DNA from: Bretschneidera sinensis
Taxonomy: Eukaryota; Streptophyta; Magnoliopsida; Brassicales; Akaniaceae
DNA length: 64,000 nucleotides
NCBI GenBank assembly: GCA_023935145.1
Contig: CM043698.1
Location: 41,131,501 to 41,195,500 of the forward strand
Reading direction: 5' to 3'
Position 1 is the stretch's first letter. Each line of letters starts with the position of its first letter. Below are positions 33,952 to 44,619 of the stretch, piece after piece. The notes below the pieces were generated by a model. It was not told the origin of the DNA. It searched no databases and saw only the letters and a program-made list of their open reading frames with translations. The position numbers were made by a program, and so were the translations under genes.

Positions 33952-34125
33952 TGTAAGGACCCCGACCCACTGGTTAGATATTGTCCGCATGGCACGTGAT
34001 CAAAGAGGACAGTATTTTACCAGGTGTGAGTTTGCTGCGCTACACTCTGATAATACGCGTTTTAAAACCGTGAGGCACGGGGTGCCAAAGCAGATAATAT
34101 CTAGCCAGTGAGTCGGGTCCTTACA
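33952..34125. repeat. 174-bp fold-back of TRIM LTR ends
   Basis: TGTAAGGACCCCGACCCACT at the left matches the reverse complement of the right end (...AGTGAGTCGGGTCCTTACA). The centre holds the reverse complement of the extra segment of copy 4. The unit is an inverted arrangement of two LTR 5' parts. Confidence 0.85.
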
Positions 34126-34739
34126 ATAATATACTTAATGGTGCATATTATTTGCAATTTAACATATTAAGTTTATCTTAATTAGGCATGGATATATGAT
34201 TTTAATGTAATACATATATACATCTATTGATGTCATTAGGCATGGATACATGATTTTAATGTAATAGATACATATAATACTTATGTCATTAAAACTCATA
34301 GTAAAAGAAATTGTAAATGAGTAAAAAAATTGTAAATCACATCTAATGCTCACCAACCCAGCCATTCCCACTACCCATTTTGCCTCTTCCTACCGTTTAT
34401 TGCCATCTCTCTGTATTCAGCAAACCCATGAGATTTCTCTCTCTTCTAAGTTCTACACTACATTCTACAATCAGATAAAATTTTCTCTACATTTTTTTTT
34501 TTGAAAGCATCAGCTAATGAAATTTGGAAGTCTGAAAAGGTATGTGAATCATCTATTTTGTGCTTTCTTTTTTTGTGAATTTTTTTATCTTATGAATTAA
34601 GATAACGTGAAAATACCTTTGATCTAAGATAGTTCTTCTTCTTCTTTTTTATGTTCTTTTACTTTGATGTTCACATTCAAAGTTTAAATTAGTAAAATCA
34701 TTGCTTCTTCTCGCTCTACTGCACAAGAAAAAGGAAAAG
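34126..34739. other. AT-rich spacer with a short tandem duplication
   Basis: A stretch starting TTAGGCATGGATATATGATT at 34182 recurs at 34237, period about 55 bp. The remainder has no recognised feature and may include the 5' end of the hAT element. Confidence 0.5.
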
Positions 34740-37251
34740 AAAAACAAATTTTGCGTCCAATAAGGGGTCATGGATTTAAATTTGATGATAAACCATTATA
34801 GGATCATGTAAAAGTTATTTCTATTCCACTAGGAGGGGTGGAAATAGTACTTGGTCTTGCAATTATTGTAACAAGAAAGTTACAGGTTCATATTTCAAAG
34901 TAAAAGCTCATTTGCTGAGAATTCCTAACCAAGGAGTTGAAGCATGTCAGTCTGTGGATAATTTGTTTGAAACTCTAATAAAAAGAGCATGAAGTATCTA
35001 AAAAAAGAAAAGAATCTAAGATGTTAAATATAAGGAAAAAGGCGGATTTTCTTTCTTTACCTGATAGATCCGATTTGGTTCAACATAAAAAACGTAGAGG
35101 CTCTGTAATTGGAGCTTTGGAAATGACATTTAAAGTGGCAGATAGAGATGAAGCTGATAAATTAGCTGCTTGTATGTTCTATGCTAGTCAATTGCCATTT
35201 AATTTTGCAAGGTGTCTGTATTTTTGAAAATATTCTCAGAAGCTAGCCAACAATAAGTTATCAAGTTACTCTCTTCCATTATATGATAGGCTGCGAACAA
35301 CACTTCTTGCACAAGAGAAGGGAAATTTGAATGTGTTGCTCCAACCTATTAAGGATACATGGAAAAATAAAGGGGTTTCTATATGTTCAGATCGTTGGTT
35401 TGATCGGCAATAAAGACCTCTTATAAACATAATGGTTGCATCTGCCGGAGGTCCAATGTTTCTCAGAGCCTTTGATACAACTGGAAATATTAAAGATGCA
35501 GAATATGTTGCAAATATATTTTTGGAGGTTATCAAAGAAGTTAGAGATGAACATATGGTTCAAATTATAACAGATAATGCATCTAAATATGAAATCTGCT
35601 GGAGTTAACATTGAGAGTAATTATCCTGGAATATTTTGGACACCATGTGTGGTACATAGTTTGAATTTAGCTTTGAAATATATGTGTGAACCATAAGAAA
35701 AATCACCTCAATATTCTGAATGCAAATGGATTGTTGATTTAGTGAGTGGTATGCATAGCATTCATAATTTTATAGTCAATCATGGGATGCCATTAGCAAT
35801 TTTCAAGACTTATTCTAGCTTGAGTTTGTTGAGGGTAGCTGAAACAAGATTTACATCAAACATTATCATTGAGAAATGTTTAAGAAAAGTGAAACCTGCT
35901 GTTGAGAATATGGTGATGGATGCCAATTGGAAGACATGCAGAACTAGTGGAAATGCTTCAATTGAAGCCAAAACTGGAGAGGTGAAACAGGTGATTGTTA
36001 ATAACGATTGGTGGGACAAATTGGATTACTTTTTGAGTTTTACCGAGCCTATTGTTAGTATTTTAAGGGCTGCAGATAAGGATGCTCCTGTCTTACATTT
36101 GATTTATGATATATGGGAATTGATGATGTGAAAGACAATCATTTTTGTTAAAACTAATATTTATTTCTTGAGTCAGAAATCCACTTGTCTTATCTTTTGT
36201 ATTTTGTTCTATTTGATTTCTGGTTGTGCTTGTTCTATCAGTCAGATTTTTCATTTCGTTTTCTGTCAGTGAATAATTTGTCCACATAGATCGAATTTGA
36301 ATGGACGATTTAGAAATCATCTGATTACTAATTATTGAATTTAAGCATGAAAGAATTGATATGCTTTCAGGACAATCAATCTTTTTTGATGTGATTCATC
36401 AAATTTCGGTGGCTAGATGGACTAAAATTTATATACCCATTTGCATTGTTTGGCACACGCATTGGTTCCAAAATATTATTCTCACGGTTGGCATGAAGGT
36501 AGAAGCATTGGAATTAAGAGGTTAACACCACATGAAGATCAATAAATTTCTTTGGTAATGAAGTGCTTTAAAAGATTTTTTCGTAGTCAAGACGAACTTC
36601 GTAGAGTTAATGCAGCATATAGGTCATTTTCCGTTGGATCTGACTTCTTTAATCAGCCTCACATAATTGATGCAAGAATGTTTGAAGAGCCCATGTCTTG
36701 GTGGGCTAATTATGGTGCTTGTACACCATTGTTTCAAGCTTTAGCTTTCAAATTGCTTTTTCAATCAGCATCTTTATCCTGCTGCGAGAGAAACTGGAGT
36801 ACATATTCTCAAGTTCAAAGCATTAAGAGAAATAGGCTTACAACTGTCAGAGTTGATGATTTGGTGTTTGTGCATTATAGCATTCGTTTATTGTCAAGGA
36901 AAGAAGAAGATTATATAAAAGGACCAACAAAATATTGGGATATATGTAAGTTCACTTGTGTTCATGCTTTTTCTTTTAATTTTCAGAATTAATCTTATGC
37001 TTTGGAAGTGTGTGATTGTTTATTGACCACTTAGGTGGCACAACAATATTTTGGTGTAACTTTTTCATTTTCTTCTAATTACAGGTGGAGATACATGTGA
37101 TATTAATGATGGGACAACTTCAATTGAATTTGCAGAGCTTTCTCTTGATGAACCTGAACTAGAAAATTACATATTTCAAGAGGCAAGTGATGAAGTGCAA
37201 GGAATTGAACCACAATCAGAAATTCAACAAACTGAAGATCTCCATCAATAG
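34740..37251 (+). pseudogene. hAT-superfamily transposase relic
   Basis: Domains appear in the usual order. A degraded BED zinc-finger region lies near 34755-34960. The DUF659 catalytic region runs from 35260 to 35700 (LLQPIKDTWKNKGVSICSD-like text, ITDNAS, IFWTPCVVHSLNLALK). The middle part spans 35720-36130 and 36370-36540 (VARWTKIYIPI). The C-terminal hAT dimerisation domain lies at 36552-36945 (SCCERNWSTYSQVQSIKRNR and DDLVFVHYSIRLLSR). A last exon (37086-37251) follows an intron starting GTAAGTTC at 36945 and ending in TTACAG. Stops and frameshifts near 34800-35020, 35230, 35410, 35600, 35700 and 36131 inactivate it. Terminal inverted repeats and 8-bp duplications were not found. Confidence 0.85.
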
Positions 37252-38500
37252 AGAAATGAAAATGAGCTGGAGTAAATGTTGATAATGTTTTTGTTATCTT
37301 TTTGCTAGCTTTTTGTTATATTATCAACTATTTTATGATACTGATGCTGAAAATAGATTTTTTGGGTTTGGAGGACAAGAACATAATCTCTTGATTTGGA
37401 TTTGGTAGGATAAATCTCAAGTGTTGTAGTTACTAATTAATTAGAATTTAGAAAAATGAAACTTCTTCATCTTTGAACTCGTGAATGAAATTTCAGTATT
37501 ATTTAGACTTGAATAATATATAATTGTTATTGAAATATGCACCTATGTTTACTGACGTTCAAGCCTTCAGAAAATGTGACTTTGGCTGTGAAACTGTTAA
37601 TTATCTCAGGTATTCTCTTAGATTTATTATGTTTCCAATTTTTAGCTATAGCCTTGAAGAATTAGACTTTAATTCAATTCTTTGTGGTGGTTCTCTTTTC
37701 AGATTTTTAACTTCAATATTATGTTGAATTATATGATCAAATAGCATTGTGCAAAGGCCAGGTATGCCTCTAACTTCTAATCTAGATTGACATAATTTTG
37801 CTTAATTAGTGTACTTGTTTTGTTTTAACTTAATACTTATAAGATATGATCTTTTTATAGCTCTATCTTGTTTTAAAAAGAAGAATACATAAGAAAAAAT
37901 ACAAATATAAAAACTATATATATGCTTTGTTTTTTGAAGTGTCCAAGTATCTGCGTCCAACTTTTGGATCCTTTTAAACCGAATCCCCGGGTCCAATGCT
38001 TGAATGTTTAGCGAGTCAGACACCTAGACATATATATATCCAATACCCATACCCGAGTCCATGTAACTTTGCTTACATGTGCCTTTGTTTCTCTTTTATG
38101 CAGATTTTCTTGTATAAACAGATATATCTTTTTTTAGAGTTTTTCTGAAATTTTGGTGGCAAGAGAACAGCTATGGAGGATTTTTTTTAGGAATTTCTTA
38201 AGAAAGAGCAGCAAAGAGAATTTGCTAGAGCTTTTTGATATTTTTCCTGAGAAGAAAGTGTTGTTTGGTTGACAAAAAACCTTAAGAAAGTCTTTCTATC
38301 ACTATATTTTCCTATGAAAAATGCTAAAATAGGCTTTTTTCCTCCTTAATCTTTTTCGATAACTGTTTTTGAGAAGGAAAACCGAAAAATAAAATTTGAT
38401 AGAAAATGAATTCTCTTTCATTCCTCGTCTCTCCCTGCATCCAGACCTCCCTCTCTTTTTACTTCGGGGCAATCATGCAACCCAAGTTGTGCTGCTTGGG
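37252..38500. other. 3' flank of the hAT relic, no gene
   Basis: AT-rich, no credible ORF. A segment near 37940-38050 (AGTGTCCAAGTATC, GGGTCCAATGC, ACCCGAGTCCATG) looks like a low-copy dispersed repeat. No transposon end was identified. Confidence 0.4.
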
Positions 38501-38509
38501 TGTAGTGAT

Positions 38510-38875
38510 CTGAAAGAAGAAGGTTTGGGTGTTGCGATATGGAGGAAGAAGAAGAAAAAGGAGGATGACGAAGGTGTCGCGATAAGGAAGTTGAAGATTT
38601 AATTTTTTTTAATTTTTAGATGTTTTGTTTTTTTATATTTTAAGTTCATTTTGGGTAAAACAAATGTGTTTTTTTAGTAAAAATAAAAAATAAGAATAAA
38701 AAGATTTGATTTAAAATAAAAAAACTGAAATAATTCTTTGTTTCGTCATTTTATGAAAGGGCAACATTGTTTTTTTTATCAAATTTATTATAAATTAACA
38801 GAATATGATAAGTCAACCTTATTAAAAGGGTCTGTGATATTTTCAATTCCACAATAGGTAAGTACAGTTTCAATC
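38510..38875 (+). repeat. Dispersed repeat, copy A
   Basis: A purine-rich GATCTGA(A)AGAAGAA stretch is followed by AGATTTGATTT..., then AAATTATTATAAATTAACA-like sequence and a GGTCTGTGATATTTTCAA region. The same order recurs at 44620-45010, so the two are diverged copies of one repeat. No coding or LTR features are seen. Confidence 0.45.
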
Positions 38876-38892
38876 AAACTCGAAATTAACGT

Positions 38893-39020
38893 TACGTTTG
38901 GTTGTTTGGAATTAAAATTGACGTGGAATTATACTTTTTTTCTAATATAAAATAGTTGACAAAGACCATTATTCCATTTCAATTCCAATTCCAAACTTCA
39001 ATTTCACATAACCAAACGTA
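38893..39020. mobile_element. 128-bp MITE
   Basis: Perfect 11-bp terminal inverted repeats TACGTTTGGTT and AACCAAACGTA bound a 128-bp AT-rich element, and the TIRs extend imperfectly inward (GTTTGGAATTAAAATT against CAATTTCAATTCCAAAC-type sequence). No coding capacity. Target duplication is uncertain. Its right end directly abuts the plastid rDNA insert. Confidence 0.65.
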
Positions 39021-39021
39021 G

Positions 39022-39478
39022 TTCAAATGAGGAAAGGCTTATGGTGGATACCTAGGCACCTAGAGACAAGGAAAGGCGTAGTAAGCGACAAAATGCTTCG
39101 CGGATCTGAAAATAAGCATAGATTCGGAGATTCCCAAATAGGTCAACCTTTCGAACTGCTGCTGAATCCATGGGCAGGCAAAAGACAACTTGGCGAACTG
39201 AAACATAGTAGCCAAAAGAAAGAAAAGCAAAAGCGATTCCCATAGTAGCGGCGAGCGAAATGAGAGCAGCCTAAACCGTGAAATCAGAGTTGTGGGAGAG
39301 CAATAAAAAGTCTAAGCGAAGGAGTGGAATGCTGCACCCTAGATGACAGAGTCCAGTAACCGAAAGCATCAGTAGCTTACGCTCTTATCTTAGTCGCATG
39401 AGGCACGCGGAATACTGTGTGAATCAGAAAGAACCACCTTGCAAGGCTAAATACTTCATAGTTGACCGATAACAATGT
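39022..39478 (+). pseudogene. Nuclear copy of plastid 23S rRNA 5' region (NUPT)
   Basis: The sequence matches the first about 450 bases of chloroplast 23S rRNA as remembered. It starts with TTCAAATGAGGAAAGGCTTA, runs through GGTCAACCTTTCGAACTGCT, AGTAGCGGCGAGCGAAATG, TGCTGCACCCTAGATG and ACCACCTTGCAAGGCTAAAT, and ends near GTTGACCGATAACAA. Many differences from the plastid form are C to T or G to A, as expected from deamination of methylated cytosine in nuclear DNA, and there are small deletions (for example near 39310). It therefore is an old nuclear plastid insert and not a working rRNA gene. Plastid genes and spacer usually next to this part (4.5S, trnA) are absent. Confidence 0.9.
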
Positions 39479-39627
39479 ATTTATCCAAAAATAAAATCAG
39501 ATTGAGACCATTGTGCAAGCAGCAAATTTGCAAAGATAAAAAATAAAAAAAAGGAGAGAAAAAAGGGAAGAGAGATCTCTAGTGGACTGAAAAAGGGAAA
39601 GTAAAAACCACGATGCCATAAGTATCT

Positions 39628-39670
39628 GGGGCTCTGTGCTGCGGTAGCGCAGAAAACTTTCCAGAGCCCC
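39628..39670. other. Nested hairpin in noncoding DNA
   Basis: GGGGCTCTG (39628-39636) pairs with CAGAGCCCC (39662-39670), and inside it CTGCG (39639-39643) pairs with CGCAG (39648-39652) around a GTAG loop. Both stems are perfect. A function is not evident. Confidence 0.6.
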
Positions 39671-39699
39671 CAAAGAAGGCTTCATACGAGAGCTTGAGT

Positions 39700-40526
39700 G
39701 CGTGACTTTAAAAGCTCAGATGAGACAACAACACAACGAAGCCCTTTTGTTGTCTTTTCTTGTTCTCTGTTTTTTTTTGGAACGAGCTCATTATTGTGTC
39801 ACGAGTCTTTCGCCATTTGACGGAAACCAGGTATGTTTTTCCCTTTATTTTCTCTTCCTATTTTGAGCATTCACTGTTTTATTGGGTAGAGAAATAAATA
39901 ACAGTAAACCGATTATTTACTTTCTTTTGTTGTAGGAGCTTTGGCTTTTGACTTCGTGATTCTCTGTTGATAATAATCATGAAAGGCAAGGCTTTGATGC
40001 ATAGAATATGTGCACTGTGAACTGTTATTGATCCTTGCCTGCCTTCATTTTTATTTAAGTAATCTGTTACCGAGCAACTTCTTGATTCATAGCTCTACTT
40101 TATTGGACCAAATTTCTGTCACCGGGCATCTTCTTGATTCATAGCTCTTCTTGATTAATTTTTAAATCCTTAAGTTCTCACAAATTTGACATAACCATTT
40201 GTGGCATTAAGTTCTGGTACCTACATCTTGTTGATTCATGTTTTACTTTTATTACTGTAGTATATTTGACCAGATTTATGCTATATTAGCTTCCAATTTT
40301 AAAGTTCTAACAAATTAAAAGTACCCATTAATGACAGCTATTGGTTATGTTGATTTTATTTTAAGTTTATATCTTTTGAAAAGTTAGTTCATAGAATATC
40401 CATCACAGAATTTCTTCTGTCTTGTATGGTTAATTTTATTTCGTTGAGATTTTGTGTGTGTGCACACGTGATTGTCTCTTTAAAAACTTTTGAAAGTGGA
40501 ACGAGAAATTGCAGAGCTAAAAATTG
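39700..40526. other. Transcript-like 5' region without clear coding
   Basis: GAAACCAG/GTATGTTT near 39830 and TTTTGTTGTAG/GAGC near 39936 look like a donor and an acceptor, as in a 5' UTR intron, before fragments of an unrecognised gene. No long ORF follows the ATG near 39980. Confidence 0.35.
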
Positions 40527-40690
40527 ATAGGTACTAATTGGCAGGAGAGTATAGTTCATGTCTTATCACTTGTCGAGCGTCACCATGGCGAGTGAAAAAG
40601 GTTGTATTTTCTCAAGGCAATGGGTTCATTGGAGCTTTATTTTGGAAGAACAGAAACAATTGTCATTGTTTGAAAGAGGCAGTACTGAGG
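40527..40690 (+). pseudogene. Coding fragment, unrecognised gene
   Basis: One open frame reads like ordinary protein (CLITCRASPWRVKKVVFSQG, then NGFIGALFWKNRNN and LKEAVLRSCDFQSYGE) and ends near 40690, beyond which the text becomes random. I do not recognise it. It may be related to the fragment at 41458-41944 as exons of one decayed gene in plus orientation. Confidence 0.35.
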
Positions 40691-41457
40691 AGTTGTGATT
40701 TTCAGTCGTATGGTGAAATTCTGCTCTTTACAACTTTAATTTGTAGATCTTCATGTTGCTTTTAATGCGAATAGCCAAATATTATGTCATTTACATTTAA
40801 TCCTTGTTATAAGATTTTTATTGTCCTGACACAGGTTAAGTTTTTAGGGAACCTATAGATTTGTTCTCATAGACATAGTTAAAATAAAAAGTAGACTCAA
40901 GGTAAGGGAGATAAAAAGAATCAACTTGTGGCTTGTGCTAAAGAGTGGCTGTCAGTCACATAATAAGCCTCCAGCTTGCTCTTTTGTACTTATGCATAGG
41001 CATCTGTTATAGATGACAGCAGTACTAGTGATACAACCATAATCACACAAGAATGGAAGTTATTGAGTGCAGCTCTTTGGAAGAATTAATTAGTATGGAT
41101 CAAGATTTGTTGGCTGAAAATAGAGGTATATGAATAAGAAAATTTTGGTTTATAGACACAAAATTTTAAACATCCATCAGAATTAAAAATCCTATTTAAG
41201 ATCCTCTTTCGCCAGGGTACAGGTATGATGGTTCATCCTTTCCATATTAAACATTTTGGAATTTGACAAACTTTAGGAAACAAAAATGTGCTCAACTTTC
41301 TATCTAGTAGACTTATCTAACTATTATAGCTCTATGGCATAAATCCCATTTCAGGATCTTTTAGTGGGAGACCTTTTTATCCTCGAGAAAACGATTTTCT
41401 AGTGTTTTCATGTCTGTTATTTGATTGGTTGGATGGTATGTGCTTGCGTGCCTGTGA

Positions 41458-41944
41458 TGTACTGATGGACATCAATACCAGCAAGGAATTGTATGTGATG
41501 CAGTTGCTTTGGTCTTTTTGGATGTTTATGAGAAGCCAATTGGTACCATTCCTTTAGAGGAGATCTCTGGATCACCGGTGGCAGTTGATTTAATAGCATA
41601 TTATGAACTCTGTAAAACTGCAGGACAGTGAATTCCTTAAGGAGATTAATGGAACATTCTGACAGTGCAAGGTATTTACCAGTAAGAGAGCATGCAGCAA
41701 AACTATTTTCTGCATCTACTAGTTCAAGTTTTTCATTAGCTTGGAATTCATTGGCCATTGCAGTTGCAGAAAGGGGAAATATGATCTTCTTTTATGCAGA
41801 CAAATCCTAGTTATTCAGCAAGTCACTGTTACTCATAGTGATGCAAATAAATGGAGGGTTAGAAATTTTCATGGGAAGAGAGCACAAAATTATTCAGGAG
41901 GTAACACAGTTATTTGGCAAGATTCTCAATTAGAACTTCCCTAA
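41458..41944 (+). pseudogene. Frameshifted coding remnant, unrecognised gene
   Basis: From 41458 a 57-codon stretch reads GIVCDAVALVFLDVYEKPIG followed by TIPLEEISGSPVAVDLIAYY and ends at TGA 41629-41631. The sense continues one frame over from 41628 (SLRRLMEHSDSARYLPVREH, then AAKLFSASTSSSFSLAWNSL and IAVAERGN) to a TAG at 41808-41810, then in another frame to 41944 (NKWRVRNFHGKRAQNYSGG). The protein-like composition across three frames shows a coding sequence broken by two frameshifts, without introns over this length. The family is unknown to me. Confidence 0.5.
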
Positions 41945-42402
41945 GTAGATGCTTAGCTGTTATATTAGTTTCAACTGTTGTTGTTAAGGTTAGTTTGATA
42001 ATGTTCTTGTTGAGGGTTTGCTGTGTAATTGTGGGTTGAACAGAAATAGTGTTATTTTGTGGCTTCTCATGTTCTGGGCTGCAGCTGGTCATACTTCATC
42101 AACAATTCTTTGTACCGAAGTCTAACAGGGAACCAAGTTTGCCTGTAATATATAACGCTATGTTCTGGTACTTTTTGAAGCTAATGAAGAAATATTTTGA
42201 AAACCACTTTCACAACTAGATGTATGATGCATCTTTGCCTTAGTGTGATGCCTAAACCTTGGGTGTGATGTCTAGGTTTTTCTCTTGGATTACTTCATCA
42301 TTAGGCATTGCCTTATCCTAAGCTTCAAGTTTTCAGATCTGTTATCATAGTTAAGCTTGTAATTTTAAGTGTTGGTTGCTAAGACCTAAGATCCTGCATT
42401 AG

Positions 42403-42416
42403 AATTGGTATCAGAG
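42403..42416 (+). other. tRNA-Met-type primer binding site-like sequence
   Basis: ATTGGTATCAGAGCA matches the 3' end complement of initiator tRNA-Met that serves as primer site in many plant LTR elements. No clear LTR end lies directly before it, and gypsy integrase sequence follows within 130 bp, so most of an element would be missing. Confidence 0.5.
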
Positions 42417-42539
42417 CAGGTCAGCCCCATGTCTACACTTGCAAGGAAGGCTTATAACGGTAGATTAACTGTTGCTGAGAAATATCTCAGTGCCATACAT
42501 GTCAAATGGCAAAGGGAAGGTAGAAGGATGCAGGCCTTT

Positions 42540-43310
42540 GCATGCCTCTTCCAGTTCCACATGAGCCTTGACAAGACCTTAGCGTGGACTTTGTCCTAGG
42601 GATACCCAATATCATGGGAGGACATGATTATGTTTTTGTGGTTGTGGATTACTTCTCAAAAGTGGGGCATTTCATTCCTTGCTCCAGGACTACAGATGAT
42701 GTGCATGTAGCTAAGTTATTCTTCCGAGAAATGTTGCGACTTCGTGGACACAATCTGTTGTTTCCGACAGGATAAGAAGTTCTCTAGTTATTTCTAGTGA
42801 ACTTTGTGGCAATTTCTGAATACTCGATTGAAAACTTTTGCTGCTTTTCAAACTGATAGCCAGACTGATGTTGTCAATAGGAGCCTTGGAGATCCACTTT
42901 TCTGTATGGTGGAAGATAAGTTGATTACTTGGGATCTGATTTTACCATTGGGCGATTTTAGGTAATGGTTCTATTAACAGAACTACAGGCTGCAGCCCCT
43001 TTGCAACTGTCTCGGGTTTGCAAACAGGAAACCAATTGATATGGTTCCCTTACCCATTTTAGCCAGTCCTAGTGCAGATGTAAGTGCATTCACAGTGCAT
43101 ATTCAGTAGATTCATGCTGATGTATGTCAGAAAATTGCTTCTAGTAATGTGGTAATTGAAGCCAAGTAGACATTCATTGCCCGCATAGCTGAATTTGAAG
43201 TTGGCGATCAAGTTATGGTGCGTGTACTTCCTGAACGCTTCCGGACCTGCAAGTACAAGAAGATTGAATATTGGAGTGTTCGTTTTTATAAGATTCTCGT
43301 CCATATGAAA
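42540..43310 (+). pseudogene. Ty3/gypsy integrase remnant
   Basis: The open piece [20 protein letters not shown], followed by [20 protein letters not shown], is the N-terminal part of the integrase core of chromovirus-like gypsy elements, including the first catalytic aspartate. Further on, decayed text corresponds to the rest of the core and, near 43190-43280, to the C-terminal region before the chromodomain (AEFEVGDQVMVRVLPERF). Frameshifts and stops occur near 42775 and throughout. No LTR or other domain accompanies it. Confidence 0.8.
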
Positions 43311-43660
43311 ATATAATGCTAATCAATACAAAAATGTCGGAATCGTATAAATATACATGAAAATATAATGTTAATTAATGGCCAGACTTCATCTTCAACT
43401 TTAGATGAAGGTTTTAGCCTCTCATGATTATGAAAATAAATTTCACAATTAAAGTGCTAAACATTAAACTTTAAAACACAAAAAAATAAATTAAAGCTGA
43501 AAATACATTGAGATAGAAATTACATTTGTAACTCTTTTTTTTGTTTTTTCTTCTTTTGTTTTTGCTGTGCGGCCCTCTTCCCCCTTGATAGCAAGGCCTC
43601 CGAGATCCCTCCTCAAGATGAAGTGAAATGGGGTTTTTATAGGGAAATTTCATGAGTGCA
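43311..43660. other. Spacer, no gene
   Basis: AT-rich, with a G+C-richer piece near 43570-43640 (CCTCCGAGATCCCTCC) that may be part of an LTR, but no termini are seen. Confidence 0.35.
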
Positions 43661-43666
43661 AGGTGT

Positions 43667-43780
43667 TTCCAACCAATGTGGGATATGAGATGTAGAATGT
43701 ATTTCCAACCGATGTGGGATGTTAAATGTAGAATGTGTTTCCAACCGATGTGGGATGTGGGATGTGGGATGTGGGATTTA
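43667..43780. repeat. Tandem TTTCCAACCGATGTGGGATG repeat
   Basis: Three units starting TTTCCAACC(A/G)ATGTGGGAT lie near 43667, 43701 and 43738 (about 35-bp spacing), and the last is followed by a further run of GATGTGGG units. The core resembles the CCGATGTGGGAT segment of the TRIM LTRs at 32842-34125. Confidence 0.8.
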
Positions 43781-44619
43781 AGCCTTCACATGTCGCTCAA
43801 AACTTCTGCCCACGTCTCTTTTATTTTAGCAGCTCATATACTCAAATAAAATCTTCATTTAAATGAGAGAAAAAAGTCCCTAAATGATAGGTTGTTAAAA
43901 TTTGGATATTCATTTTCTTCAATTCATTCTTTTCTCAGTTCTTTCTCAACACACACAGCCACGGTTTGCAATTTCTTTTCATACTTCAAAATGATTTCAG
44001 TTTTTGTATTTTTTTCACATTAAATTCTCAATTTTCTTCTGCAATCCTACAAAACATTAAAAATCATAGAACTAACACAAAATATCAGATTAGGACAAAA
44101 CTAAAGAATTAACAAATGTAAATTAAGGGGCTAAATATGCAATATTTGACATTCATCACACATCCACGCTAATTTTTAAACAAAATTTTAATCAAACAAA
44201 AATGATGTTGTTCTTAACGATAATCTCTCTCAAAGCCTTGAAACCTCATCTCTAGCATTCTCATTACCGATCTCTTGATCTTAAAACCCTAACTCTCTGC
44301 AATCCAAAAGCCACTTCACTCTTTATTTTCTCTCTCCTCACCCCAAAAACTTTATGCAAAACCCATCTCAACTACAACTAGGATAAGGAGACATTGATGA
44401 CCAAGATAAGGAGGTACCGACGATGATGAGGAGACTAGCTGCTAACCTGAAACTGTTTGTCGGTAGCGTTCACAGTGCCTGGGCGGACGTATGCCGTCTA
44501 GGTAGCGATCCAATGATTGACGCGATTTGAAAGAGGAATAAGAAGAACTTACATGATCTAGAAGAAGAATAAACCACCGATTGATAAGATCTAGAGGAAG
44601 AAGTCAGTGGCTGACGCGA
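43781..44619. other. Intergenic, no gene recognised
   Basis: Nothing recognisable apart from AT-rich sequence and a short GC-richer stretch near 44380-44510 that flows into the dispersed repeat copy B. Confidence 0.35.

Larger units (their letters stand above)
32842..34125 (-). mobile_element. TRIM retrotransposon cluster with fold-back end
   Basis: Five LTR-like units begin TGTAAGGACCC or TGTAAGAACCC: 32842-32988, 33115-33261, 33385-33532, 33550-33824 (enlarged) and 33952-34125 (inverted repeat). The intact ones are about 147 bp with TG...CA ends. Spacers between them carry a polypurine tract in minus sense (GAGGGGGAGA) and the complement of the tRNA-Met primer site (GCTCTGATACCA, here variants), about 120 bp in total. 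So this is a tandem of TRIM elements sharing LTRs, in minus orientation. It interrupts the ORF at 32841. No target duplication is visible at the outer ends. Confidence 0.85.

Noticed and set aside
39022..39478. Functional rRNA gene
   Set aside because: Only the 5' sixth of the 23S gene, with many transitions and deletions, so it is a nuclear plastid insert.
42405..42599. 64-aa open frame after the primer-site-like sequence
   Set aside because: Overlaps the integrase remnant in the wrong frame and shows no gag features.
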